Origin: Actinomadura sp. WMMA1423
Lineage (GTDB): Bacteria > Actinomycetota > Actinomycetes > Streptosporangiales > Streptosporangiaceae
DNA: 64,000 nucleotides
Reading direction: 5' to 3'
NCBI RefSeq assembly: GCF_006547145.1
Contig: NZ_CP041244.1
Span: 9,238,001-9,302,000 of the forward strand
In this document: positions 34,278-42,617 of the stretch, one piece after another
Layout: every line of letters starts with the position of its first letter
How positions within the stretch are numbered: the stretch's first letter is position 1
Made by a program: the position numbers and the translations under genes
Notes under the pieces: model-generated
What the model was told of the DNA's origin: nothing
Databases searched by the model: none
What the model saw: the letters and a program-made list of their open reading frames with translations, nothing else

Positions 34278-35519
34278 TCAGTAGTGCGGGTTGTTGGCCT
34301 GCGGGATCTCGATGCTGATCGGCATCTTGAATCCGGACAGGTAGAGCAGGGCGCCCTGGCGGAGGATCTCGTCGAAGGCCCAGTAGAGCTGCCGGAGCTC
34401 CTTCGGCGCCTTCGTGATGTCGAGGACGCCCTCGCGGACGGCGACGAAGGGCGGCCAGAGGGTCTGGATGAGCGGGTCCCACAGCGGGTCACGGGAGATC
34501 TTCAGCCACCCGGCGATCTCGTCGCCGAGCATGTAGCGCGTGAGCGAGCCGAGGATGGGCTTGGTGAGGATCCCGCCGTCGATCGTGGAGCCGAGGTTGA
34601 GCAGGATGTCGGCCAGCTTGACGCCCTCCGGCGTCGGCGCGAGCACCGGGTCCAGCACCTGCTCGGCCTGGGAGTCGGCCTCGGCCCACGACTTCGGGAT
34701 GTACTCGTCCTGGATGCCGAGCATGTGCCCGGCGAGCTGCCAGGAGAGCAGGAACGCCTCGGACTCGGCGTCCGGGATCGGGACCTTCCACTTGACCAGG
34801 TTCTTCATGACGGTCGTCGGGAGGCTGTGCCAGGTGACCATCATGTCCGCCTGGCTGATCGGGATCTTCTCGTCGGCCGCCTTGGACCAGTACGGCGACT
34901 TCGGCAGCAGGTGCCGCACGGCGGCGTGCACCAGCCGCGTCTTGACGCAGGTCACGATCATCTCGCCGTCGGGTTCGAAGGCCTTCTCCGAGCCGATGTC
35001 GTACCCGAGCTTGGCGGTCTTGGTGATGCGGTCCTTCATGTCCGCGCCGCCCTTGGAGTAGTAGACCGCGCGGGCCTCCTTGGGGATGGCCGTGCTCATC
35101 ATCCCGCTGGCGAAGCCGTAGGTGACGCCGAGGTAGAGGCCGCGCTTCTGGTTGAACTCGAACGCGGTGGCCAGCTTGCCCCGGTCGGCCCAGGACGGCA
35201 GCTGCCGGGCGCGCTCCATGAAGTCGCGCAGATCCGCCGGCAGCCCGTCCGGCAGCGGCTGCCCGTTCTTGGTCCACTTGCGCAGCAGCTCGTTGACCTT
35301 GGGGACGTCCCCGCGGTCGAGCAGCGAGGCGACCAGCTCGTCGGCCTCGGGGTCCCAGACCCATCGCGGGTCGGCGCCCCTGCCCGCGCCCGCCACCGAG
35401 CCCTTGGGCGACCACGTCCACAGAGAGGACGCCTGCGCGGGTGAGGCGACGCTCAGCGCGCCGAGCGCTCCGAGCGCCCCGCCCGTCATCAACACGTTGC
35501 GTCTGGTGGGTCTGTCCAT
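34278..35519 (-). CDS. lcp: Latex-clearing protein: exported haem rubber oxygenase
   Basis: 413 residues of DUF2236. A Tat signal (T-R-R-N-V-L plus hydrophobic stretch and A-Q-A, about 5-30) directs export. Lcp is a b-type haem dioxygenase that cleaves cis-1,4-polyisoprene. Every residue I recall as functional in Streptomyces sp. K30 Lcp falls at the same number here: Glu148, Arg164, Lys167, Thr168, Arg195, His198, Arg202 (KTRLVHAAVRHLL spans 193-205). The ATG follows GAGGAG. Its upstream region carries the palindromic promoter element also found before the globin gene. A perfect hairpin ends the transcript. Some DUF2236 proteins have other substrates, but the residue set argues for Lcp. Confidence 0.85.
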   Translation of the reverse strand: MDRPTRRNVLMTGGALGALGALSVASPAQASSLWTWSPKGSVAGAGRGADPRWVWDPEADELVASLLDRGDVPKVNELLRKWTKNGQPLPDGLPADLRDFMERARQLPSWADRGKLATAFEFNQKRGLYLGVTYGFASGMMSTAIPKEARAVYYSKGGADMKDRITKTAKLGYDIGSEKAFEPDGEMIVTCVKTRLVHAAVRHLLPKSPYWSKAADEKIPISQADMMVTWHSLPTTVMKNLVKWKVPIPDAESEAFLLSWQLAGHMLGIQDEYIPKSWAEADSQAEQVLDPVLAPTPEGVKLADILLNLGSTIDGGILTKPILGSLTRYMLGDEIAGWLKISRDPLWDPLIQTLWPPFVAVREGVLDITKAPKELRQLYWAFDEILRQGALLYLSGFKMPISIEIPQANNPHY

Positions 35520-35598
35520 GCCCTCGCTCCTCCTCGGGCCGGGAGCGCCCTCCCCGAACGCGATGTCGGACACTCCCGGGTTTCCTGAGCTAGTCCGG

Positions 35599-35631
35599 AA
35601 CCCTAGACCCTTATTGGCGATCTGCCAATAG
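35599..35631 (-). promoter_or_regulatory. Palindromic operator/promoter upstream of lcp (second copy of the globin element)
   Basis: On the lcp strand these 33 bases match the element at 12143-12175 at 30 positions. The inverted repeat is TATTGGC-GATCT-GCCAATA (35612-35630) and the same AGGGTCTAGGGTT tail follows, giving -35 TTGGC-type and -10 TAGGGT sites 80 bases upstream of the lcp ATG. Three mismatches all fall in the centre of the palindrome, as expected if the arms are bound by a dimeric regulator. Confidence 0.7.
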
Positions 35632-35728
35632 GCGGTCGCGCGCGAGGACGAGCGGGGTGCGCGCCGTCGGAAAGGGCGGGCGCGCGAGGACGGGGCGGTG
35701 TGCTCGGGCCCGGTCGGCGCGAGGGTCC

Positions 35729-36961
35729 TCAGTTCAGCGGGAAGCCGAGCTCCCGGCCCTGCTCGCGCAGTTCGTCGCGGGCGGAGGGGTGGGCGACGTC
35801 GTCGATGATCTGCCGCGCCTGGGAGGCGGCGTCGTTCCCCCAGACGGTGGCGGCGCCCTGCTCGCTGACGATGTAGCTGTGCTGGAAGGAGGTGACGGGG
35901 CCGGCGAGGCGCGGGATGACGGTCGAGACGTCGGCGCGCGGATGCCAGGACGGCAGGGCGATGATGGCGTGCCCGCCGGGGGAGTGCAGCGCGCCGACGA
36001 CGAAGTCGGTCTGCCCCCCGAAGCCGGAGTAGATGGCCCCGCGGACGCGGCTGGCGTTGGCCTGGGCGAACAGGTCGACCTGGAGCGCGGAGTTCACCGA
36101 GACCATGCGGGGCTGCCGGGCGATGAGGCTCGGGTCGTTGGTCTTCTCGGTGCGCAGCATCCGGATCCGCTCGTTGCGGTCGGCCCAGGCGTAGAGCTCC
36201 GGGCCGCCGAACGCGAACGACGCGGTGATCGGGCTGCCGGTGTCGAGCGCGCCCGCCTTCTCCAGCGCCAGCACGCCGTCGCTGAACATCTCCGACCAGA
36301 CGCGCAGCCCCCGCCGGTCGAGGAGGGAGGAGAGCACGGCGTCCGGTATGGCCCCGATGCCGAGCTGGAGGGTGGCGTCCTCCGGGACGAGATGGGCGAC
36401 GCGTTCGCCGATCTCGTGGGCGACCTTCCCGGGCGGCCGGGGGACCGGGGTGGCGAGCGGCTCGTCGTCCTCGATCGCCAGGTCGATCTCGTCGGTGGCG
36501 AGGACCGCGTCCCCGAACGTGTAGGGCATGCGCGGGTTGATCTGGGCGACGACCAGGCCGCCGCGGGCGCGGACCGCCTCGATGGCCGCGGGGAGGATGT
36601 TGACCTCGATGCCGAGCGAGACGGTGCCGCCGACCGGCGGGGAGGTCTGCACGACCACCACGTCCGGCGGCAGCGAGTCCTTCAGCAGGTTCGGCACCAG
36701 CGACAGCCGGGACGGGAAGTAGCGCAGGTTCGATCGGCCGCGCATCCCGGCGCCGACGAAGGGGGTCTCCAGGTCCACCCCCTCGCGGTCGGGAAGCCCC
36801 GCCTGGGCGTTGAGCATGAACAGCCGGTACTCGCCGACGGAGGCGTCCACGATCCCGAGGGCCCGGCGGGGGGCGGCGAAGTTGCCGCCGGCCACGATCC
36901 GGGGCCGTCCCGGCAGTCCTGCGAGCACCCGTGCCAGATGCTCCTCCGAGACAACGCGCAT
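35729..36961 (-). CDS. Acetyl-CoA hydrolase/transferase family CoA-transferase
   Basis: 410 residues of the class I CoA-transferase family that includes 4-hydroxybutyrate CoA-transferase and acetyl-CoA hydrolase. Blocks present are FVGAGMRGRSNLRYFP, PPDVVVVQTSPPVG, LGIGAIPDAVLSSL, RVWSEMFSDGVLALEKAG (with the candidate active-site Glu) and YSGFGGQTDFVVGA. It moves CoA between acyl groups in the cytoplasm, feeding beta-oxidation-type pathways. The ATG follows AAAGGGA. It precedes lcp on the same strand but lcp has its own promoter; a role in polyisoprene breakdown products is only an inference from position. Confidence 0.85.
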   Translation of the reverse strand: MRVVSEEHLARVLAGLPGRPRIVAGGNFAAPRRALGIVDASVGEYRLFMLNAQAGLPDREGVDLETPFVGAGMRGRSNLRYFPSRLSLVPNLLKDSLPPDVVVVQTSPPVGGTVSLGIEVNILPAAIEAVRARGGLVVAQINPRMPYTFGDAVLATDEIDLAIEDDEPLATPVPRPPGKVAHEIGERVAHLVPEDATLQLGIGAIPDAVLSSLLDRRGLRVWSEMFSDGVLALEKAGALDTGSPITASFAFGGPELYAWADRNERIRMLRTEKTNDPSLIARQPRMVSVNSALQVDLFAQANASRVRGAIYSGFGGQTDFVVGALHSPGGHAIIALPSWHPRADVSTVIPRLAGPVTSFQHSYIVSEQGAATVWGNDAASQARQIIDDVAHPSARDELREQGRELGFPLN

Positions 36962-37139
36962 GGAGATCCCTTTCCGAGAGGCGGAGACTTCGCGGCCGGG
37001 CCTCGGGGGGCCGCGTGGCCAGTCTGCCCGACCGGCCGGGACGGTCGTGCGGCCCGCCCGCCGCCTCCGGCGGGGCGATGAGTTCGCGGGGTCCGCATGG
37101 TCGATACTGGCGACGCATCGACGACGCGCGAGGAGGGAC

Positions 37140-37475
37140 ATGTCACTCGATCTTTTCGCAGGCATCCCGGTCACCGACTACGCGGCGGCGCGGCCGTGGT
37201 ACGAGCGGCTCTTCGGCGGCGAGCCGTCCTTCCTGCCCAACGACGTCGAGGCCGTGTGGAAGGTGGCCGATCACCGGTACGTCTACATCGTCCAGGACCC
37301 CGAGCGTGCGGGGAACGCCCTCGTCCTCTCGTTCGTGGACGACCTCGACGCACGGGTCGCCGCGGTCGCCGAGCGCGGCATCACGCCGGCCAAGCGCGAG
37401 GAGTACGACGGAGTGGCCAAAGTGATCTTCCGGGACGCGGAGGGCAACGAGATCAGCTTCGGCGGCCCCGCCTGA
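37140..37475 (+). CDS. VOC family protein
   Basis: A 111-residue single VOC (glyoxalase fold) domain: M-S-L-D-L-F-A-G-I-P-V-T-D-Y-A-A-A-R-P-W-Y-E at the start and VIFRDAEGNEISFGGP at the end, the usual beta-hairpin with the last metal-ligand Glu. Substrate unknown. The ATG follows GAGGAGGG. Divergent from the CoA-transferase gene and convergent with the TetR gene. Confidence 0.85.
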   Translation: MSLDLFAGIPVTDYAAARPWYERLFGGEPSFLPNDVEAVWKVADHRYVYIVQDPERAGNALVLSFVDDLDARVAAVAERGITPAKREEYDGVAKVIFRDAEGNEISFGGPA

Positions 37476-37481
37476 CGCGAC

Positions 37482-37549
37482 ACCGGCGCCGGTCCTTTCA
37501 CCGGCGCCGGTCGCTTCACGGGGGCGGGGCGTTTCACGGGGGCGGGGCG
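37482..37549. repeat. Tandem palindromes and 17-bp direct repeats between convergent genes
   Basis: The palindrome ACCGGCGCCGGT occurs twice (37482-37493, 37500-37511), and TTCACGGGGGCGGGGCG twice (37515-37531, 37533-37549). The second direct repeat contains the stop codon of the TetR gene. The block probably serves as a two-way terminator; the tandem arrangement suggests slippage duplication. Confidence 0.65.
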
Positions 37550-38172
37550 GGCGATGTGCCGTAGACCGTCAGCCAGATCGTCCGGGCGAGGGTGCGCGCG
37601 ATCCGCTCGTCTCCCGAGCCCTCGTCGTGGTGGCAGTGCGCGGAGATCGTCCGCTCAACGGTCCAGATCAGCACCTGGGCCGTCGTCCGGACGTCCAGCT
37701 CCGGGTCCACGTTGCCGGCGCGCAGCTCCTCCTCGAGGCGGTCCTGCACGACGGCGGCGAAGCGCCGTATCCGCTCGCGCCAGAACTCCGCGACCTCGGG
37801 GTCGTACCCGGCGACCTCGCCCAGAGCGTGCAGGACGCGGCGGTGCTCGCGGTACGCGGCGATCATCTGGCGCATGGCGCGGGCCACGCCGTCGACCCCG
37901 TCCGAATGGTCGGCCCGCCACCAGATGACGGCCTCGCCGAACAGCGCGTCGACCGCCTCGTCGGCCAGGGCCAGCAGCAGGCGGCTCTTGTCCGGGAAGT
38001 GCAGGTAGAGGGTGGAGCGCGCCACCTGCGCGCGCTCGGCGATGCGCTGCATCGGCAGCTCGGTGTAGGGCGTGCCGTCGGCCATCATCTCCGCCGCAGT
38101 CCGCAGCACGCGGCGCCGGACGTCGTCGCGCCGCTCCCGGACCTTCCTGCGCGGCTGGGTGGTGGTCGCCAT
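37534..38172 (-). CDS. TetR/AcrR family transcriptional regulator
   Basis: 212 residues. N-terminal HTH (about 15-60): VRRRVLRTAAEMMADGTPYTELPMQRIAERAQVARSTLYLHFPDKSRLLLALADE (in parts). The C-terminal domain is Trp/His-containing and helical (WTVERTISAHCHHDEG). ATG 38172 starts M-A-T-T-T-Q-P-R-R-K. The gene is divergent from the exported CrtC-like gene, with a perfect 18-bp palindrome in between, so it probably represses both itself and the isoprenoid-enzyme pair. Confidence 0.88.
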   Translation of the reverse strand: MATTTQPRRKVRERRDDVRRRVLRTAAEMMADGTPYTELPMQRIAERAQVARSTLYLHFPDKSRLLLALADEAVDALFGEAVIWWRADHSDGVDGVARAMRQMIAAYREHRRVLHALGEVAGYDPEVAEFWRERIRRFAAVVQDRLEEELRAGNVDPELDVRTTAQVLIWTVERTISAHCHHDEGSGDERIARTLARTIWLTVYGTSPAPPP

Positions 38173-38220
38173 GGTCGCAGCGTACGCCCGCGGGCCGCGA
38201 GCGGACAGCGTCCGATCGGA

Positions 38221-38238
38221 CACTGTGTCGACACAGTG
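38221..38238. promoter_or_regulatory. TetR operator controlling the exported CrtC-like/FAD pair
   Basis: CACTGTGTCGACACAGTG is a perfect 18-bp palindrome, 49 bases upstream of the TetR start and 92 bases upstream of the CrtC-like start. It directly abuts a consensus -35 hexamer TTGACA (38240-38245) for the rightward promoter, so binding would block RNA polymerase. Confidence 0.8.
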
Positions 38239-38330
38239 CTTGACAGCCTCCGGTAACCGAATCACACTCGGTTTCCACCGCACAGCAGCGGGGGCCGGAC
38301 GTCACGGGGGTTCAGCCGAGGAGGCTCAAC

Positions 38331-39446
38331 GTGATCCGCTCCACCGTCCAACGCGCCGCGACGGCGCTGGCACTCTCGACCACGGCGCTGGCGCTCGCGA
38401 CCACCGCGCTCGTCCCGGGCGCGGCCCGCCCGGCCGCGGCCGCTCCGCCGGCGGAGGCTCCCACGGCCGGGCCGGACTCCTGGATCCCGCGCACCGACAT
38501 CAAGCGCTCCGACCTCACCCAGGTGCCCGGCAAGCTCGCCGAACCGTCCGACGACGGGCCGCACCCCGGTTCCACCACCGAGTGGTGGTACGTGCACGTG
38601 ATGGATCCGTCGACGCACCGCACCTTCATCGCGATGCTGTTCACCGCGCCCGTCCCCACCGCGGTGATCTTCTGGTACCCGGAGAGGGGGGCCAAGACCG
38701 TCCTGCCGGAGCCGACCGCGCGGGTGACCGCCGCCGACGGCCCCGTGGTCGAGAGCAGCGCCGGGAGCCTGGTCTTCGACCGCGGCCGCGGCGCCTACCA
38801 CCTGCGCTGGCACGGGACGTTCGCCAAGGCCGACATCTGGTTCGACCGCGCGCTCCCCGGCGTCACCGGGGGGCCCATCCGCTACGACGGCGACCAGACG
38901 ATGTACTGGAGCGCGCCCGTCGCGACGAGCCGGGTCCGCGGCTGGCTCCGGCCGCCGGGCGCGTCCGCGCGCGTCAGCGTGAATGGGTGGCGCGGTTACC
39001 ACGACCACAACTGGGGCCGGTTCAGCGTCGTCGACCAGCGCTACTCCGGCTGGGAGTGGGGCGTCTCCCACGAGCCCGACGGGACGGCCACCCTCCTCGG
39101 CGGCGTGGTGAAGGGCGACGGCACCTGGCAGGGAGTGGTGGGGCGCGTCACCGCCCGCGAGACCTACGGGTGCATGAGCACGATCAAGCTGTCGGACTGG
39201 CGGGTGTCGGGGCTGTTCTCCTACCCGGAGACGACGGCGCTCAGCTGCCCGTCCTCGCTGCTCGCGACCCCGCAGGGGCTGAAGGGGACCCGCCCCGGGC
39301 TCCGCACGAGCTTCCACGTCGTGGACCCGTTCGTCCTCGACTCCGGCCTGCTCGCGCTGCCCGAGTCGCTCGGGCGCACCGTCCCCGGCTCGCTGGGACT
39401 CATCGAGCACATCCGCACGCTGCGGGCGCGGCTGCCGCAGTCCTGA
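38331..39446 (+). CDS. Secreted CrtC/AttH-type lipocalin-like hydratase
   Basis: 371 residues with a cleavable signal peptide (hydrophobic about 8-35, ending A-A-A-A/P). The mature part shows the CrtC/AttH signatures: GSTTEWWYVHVMDP (about 81-94), VNGWRGYHDHNWGRF (about 220-234) and WEWGVSHEPDG. CrtC proteins add water across carotenoid double bonds (1,2-hydratase) and related AttH proteins act on hydrophobic polyketides; those are usually cytoplasmic, so an exported form is unusual. GTG 38331 follows CCGAGGAGG. It is followed by a Tat-exported FAD oxidoreductase and controlled by the divergent TetR. Substrate unknown, probably an isoprenoid. Confidence 0.75.
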   Translation: MIRSTVQRAATALALSTTALALATTALVPGAARPAAAAPPAEAPTAGPDSWIPRTDIKRSDLTQVPGKLAEPSDDGPHPGSTTEWWYVHVMDPSTHRTFIAMLFTAPVPTAVIFWYPERGAKTVLPEPTARVTAADGPVVESSAGSLVFDRGRGAYHLRWHGTFAKADIWFDRALPGVTGGPIRYDGDQTMYWSAPVATSRVRGWLRPPGASARVSVNGWRGYHDHNWGRFSVVDQRYSGWEWGVSHEPDGTATLLGGVVKGDGTWQGVVGRVTARETYGCMSTIKLSDWRVSGLFSYPETTALSCPSSLLATPQGLKGTRPGLRTSFHVVDPFVLDSGLLALPESLGRTVPGSLGLIEHIRTLRARLPQS

Positions 39447-39534
39447 CCCGCGGACGTCCCCGCGGTCCGACCGGCGGACCCTCCCGCCCGGCGCGCTCAT
39501 CCGCACGTTCACCCACCCCGAGGAGACGGCGACC

Positions 39535-41352
39535 ATGGCCAGCCCGCACGCGCAGCAGAACACCCCCGGCCCGGCGGCACAGCCGCGCGACCCGAGCGGC
39601 GTCACCCGGCGCCGCGTCCTGTACGGCACGGCCGCCGCCGGCGCGGCGACCGTGCTGGCCGCCCCGGCCGCCCATGCGGCGGCCGGGCGGAAGCGACCCG
39701 AGGTCGCCGTGCTGGGCGGCGGCATGGCCGGGCTGGCCGCCGCCCACGAGCTGGCCGAACGGGGGTTCGCCGTCACCGTCTTCGAACGCCGGGCGCTCGG
39801 CGGCAAGGCGCGGAGCATCCCCGTCGCGGGCACGGGCGCGGGCGGGCGGCGCGACCTGCCGGGCGAGCACGGCTTCCGGTTCTTCCCCGGCTTCTACCGC
39901 CACGTGCCGGACACGATGCGCCGCATCCCGTTCCCCGGCAACTCCGGCGGCGTCCACGACAACCTGATCGCGCTCTCGTCGACGCGGATCTCCCGCAACG
40001 CCGGCCGCTCGGACATCATCGTCCCGCAGCTGTCCGGGCCCGGCGGGGGAGTGGACCTGGACGTCCTGAAGGAGACGCTGACCGGCCTCGTCCAGCAGGC
40101 GGCCGCCATCCCCGCATCCGAGCTGGCGGTGTTCGTCAACCGCTACCTCGTCTACCTCACCAGCAGCGACGAGCGGAGGCTCGGCCAGTGGGAGCACGTC
40201 CCGTGGTGGGAGTACGTGCGCGCCGAGGGCAAGTCCGGCGACTACCGCGCGATCGTGGCGCGGTTCCTGACGCGGGGCCTCGTCGCGGTGAAGGAGGAGG
40301 TGGCCAGCACCCGGACGGTCGGCGCCATGGGCGAGGCGTTCCTGCTGTCGGGGCTCGGGCTCGGCGCCGACGGCGGCCTCGCCCGCATGCTCAACGCCCC
40401 CACCAACGAGGCGTGGATCGATCCGTGGGTGCGCCACCTGCGCGAACGCGGAGTCCGCTTCGAGGTCGGCCAGACCGTCGAGGCACTGGAGGCGGGCGGC
40501 GGGCGCGTCCGCTCCGTCCGGCTGGTGGACGCGGCGGGCCGCCGCCGCACCGCCGGCGCCGACTGGTTCGTCTGCGCGATGCCGGTGGAGCGCGCCCTGG
40601 CGCTGCTGTCCCCGGACGTCCTCGCGCTCGACCCGGGCCTGGCGTCGATGCGGGACCTGCGCACCGAGTGGATGAACGGGCTGCAGTTCTTCCTGCGCCG
40701 CTCCCCGCGCGGCCTCGACCAGGAGGTCAACTTCATGGACTCGCCGTGGCAGATCACGGCGGTCCTGCAGAGCAGGCTCTGGGACCGCGACTTCACCCGC
40801 GACTACGGCGACGGCCGGGTGGCCGACTGCCTGTCCCTGGACATCTCCGACTGGGACACCCCGGGGATCGTCTACGGGAAACCCGCCAAGAAGTGCACGC
40901 GGGCCCAGATCGCCAAGGAGTGCTGGGCGCAGATGAAGGACCATCTCGAGGACACCGGCCGCTCCGTCCTCCCGGACGACCTGCTGCACTCGTGGTTCCT
41001 GGATCCCGCGATCACCTGGCGGCCCGCGTCCGGGAGCAACGCCAACGACGAGCCGCTGATGGTGAACACCGTCGGAAGCTGGGAGAAGCGGCCGGGCGCC
41101 CGGACACGGATCCCGAACCTGTTCATGGCCGGCGACTACGTCCGCACGAACGTCGACCTCGCCACGATGGAGGGTGCCAACGAGTCGGGGCGCGCCGCCG
41201 TGAACGCGCTGCTGGACGCGGCCGGCTCTCAGGCGGAGCGCGTCCCGGTGTGGCGGCTCTACCAGCCGCCCGAACTGGACGGCCTCAAGCGGCTCGACGC
41301 CCGGCGCCACCGCGCCGGCCTGCCCAACCTCTTCGACACCATTTCCGAATGA
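39535..41352 (+). CDS. Tat-exported FAD-dependent oxidoreductase (phytoene desaturase / hydroxysqualene dehydroxylase-like)
   Basis: 605 residues. A twin-arginine signal (T-R-R-R-V-L-Y, about 22-28, then a hydrophobic run and A-H-A) indicates export folded with cofactor. The FAD dinucleotide fold VAVLGGGMAGLAAAHELAERG is at about 56-76 and the flavin-domain end NLFMAGDYVRTNVDLATMEGANESGR near 527-552 (in parts). A GEHGFRFFPGFYRHVPDTMRRIPF segment is characteristic of exported carotenoid/squalene-type desaturases. It likely oxidises or rearranges an extracytoplasmic isoprenoid together with the CrtC-like protein encoded 88 bases upstream. The true substrate cannot be read from sequence. Confidence 0.8.
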   Translation: MASPHAQQNTPGPAAQPRDPSGVTRRRVLYGTAAAGAATVLAAPAAHAAAGRKRPEVAVLGGGMAGLAAAHELAERGFAVTVFERRALGGKARSIPVAGTGAGGRRDLPGEHGFRFFPGFYRHVPDTMRRIPFPGNSGGVHDNLIALSSTRISRNAGRSDIIVPQLSGPGGGVDLDVLKETLTGLVQQAAAIPASELAVFVNRYLVYLTSSDERRLGQWEHVPWWEYVRAEGKSGDYRAIVARFLTRGLVAVKEEVASTRTVGAMGEAFLLSGLGLGADGGLARMLNAPTNEAWIDPWVRHLRERGVRFEVGQTVEALEAGGGRVRSVRLVDAAGRRRTAGADWFVCAMPVERALALLSPDVLALDPGLASMRDLRTEWMNGLQFFLRRSPRGLDQEVNFMDSPWQITAVLQSRLWDRDFTRDYGDGRVADCLSLDISDWDTPGIVYGKPAKKCTRAQIAKECWAQMKDHLEDTGRSVLPDDLLHSWFLDPAITWRPASGSNANDEPLMVNTVGSWEKRPGARTRIPNLFMAGDYVRTNVDLATMEGANESGRAAVNALLDAAGSQAERVPVWRLYQPPELDGLKRLDARRHRAGLPNLFDTISE

Positions 41353-41474
41353 CCGCTTCCGAATGACGTCGTTCCGACATTACGGCAAGCTACCCAGAAC
41401 CCCGGGAGCCCGGTAATCTGCGGGCCACGCGACGCCGCCGTCGCGCCTATGTGCGGTAGACGAGGGAGCTGGAC

Positions 41475-42551
41475 GTGTCGGGCGCACCGGGGAGGTCGCA
41501 GAACGATCGCGCCCGTGCGATCGAGGACTTCGCCGCGGAGCTGCGGGCACTGCGCGCCTCGGTGGGCACGCCGTCGTTCCGCGAGATGGCGGGCCGGTCG
41601 CGGGCGATCTCGCACACGACCCTGCACGAGGCCGCCCAGGGGAACCGGCTTCCCAGCTGGGCGACGACGGGCGAGTTCGTCAAGGCATGCGGCGCCGATC
41701 CGGAGGTCTACCGCGAGCGCTGGACGGCCGCGAACCGGCTGGTCCGCGCGGCGGGCGCCGCCGGGCAGGCGCCGCCGTCCGCCGACGCGGCGCCGAACGA
41801 TCCGGTCGCTCCGCGCGACGTCGTCGAGGCGGGGCCGGCCACCGAGAAGACCGTGCCGACCGGGCCGACGGCGGGCGCCCGACGCGCACGGGACCGGGGC
41901 CCGCAGCCTGAGGACGAGCGGCGCCGGGGCGGCGAGCTGGTGCGACTTCCCGGCAGCGCCGCCGTCCCGTACGTGGTCGAGCCCGGGCGCGCGCGACGGT
42001 TAGCGCGGTCGCGCCGCAGGTACGCCGCGCTGGGAGTCCTGGCCGCCGTCGTCGCCGCGGCCGCCTTGATCGGGGACTCCCTGATCCCGGACGCCACCGG
42101 CAACACCGTCGTCCGCCGGCCGACCTCCGCCAGTCCGCCGGTCGCCCCGTCCGACTGCCCCGTGCGCCAGCGGAACCCGCCGCCCAGGGCCCCCGCCCAC
42201 GAAGGCGACCAGGCGGTGTTCATGGCGGACGTCACCCTGCCCGACTGTTCCCGCGTCGTCCGCGGTGCCAGGGCGGAGAAGGTGTGGCGGTTCAGGAACG
42301 GCGGCACCGTCGCGTGGCGGGGCTACTCCCTGCACCGCGTCGACCTGCCGCAGAGCCGCGGCCAGTGCCAGACGATCGTGGACGTCCCGATCCCGGAGAC
42401 ACCGCCCGGCGGCGTCGTCGACATCCGGACCCAGGTGACCGCGCCACCCGGCCCGGCCTTCTGTTTCGTGCGTTTCAAGATGCTCGACGGCAATGGCGCG
42501 GTGGCATTCCCTGGCAACCGGCCGGTGAACTTCCAGCTGATAGTGAAATAA
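41475..42551 (+). CDS. HTH-transmembrane-NBR1-Ig-like domain protein
   Basis: 358 residues. An N-terminal XRE-like HTH domain (about 10-90: SFREMAGRSRAISHTTLHEAAQGNRLPSW) is followed by a disordered linker, one membrane helix (about 175-197), and an outside C-terminal domain beginning FMADVTLPDCSRVVRGARAEKVWRFRNGGTVAWRGY and ending PGNRPVNFQLIV, matching the NBR1-type Ig-like domain known from autophagy receptors and found in actinobacteria. It thus joins DNA binding inside to ligand or cell-wall sensing outside (inference). GTG 41475 follows GAGGGAGC. Confidence 0.8.
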   Translation: MSGAPGRSQNDRARAIEDFAAELRALRASVGTPSFREMAGRSRAISHTTLHEAAQGNRLPSWATTGEFVKACGADPEVYRERWTAANRLVRAAGAAGQAPPSADAAPNDPVAPRDVVEAGPATEKTVPTGPTAGARRARDRGPQPEDERRRGGELVRLPGSAAVPYVVEPGRARRLARSRRRYAALGVLAAVVAAAALIGDSLIPDATGNTVVRRPTSASPPVAPSDCPVRQRNPPPRAPAHEGDQAVFMADVTLPDCSRVVRGARAEKVWRFRNGGTVAWRGYSLHRVDLPQSRGQCQTIVDVPIPETPPGGVVDIRTQVTAPPGPAFCFVRFKMLDGNGAVAFPGNRPVNFQLIVK

Positions 42552-42617
42552 CCGTCGGCAATGGCGTGGATTTCGCATGTCGGCTACCGGGGGAGCGCGC
42601 CGGTGGCGTGACGGGCG

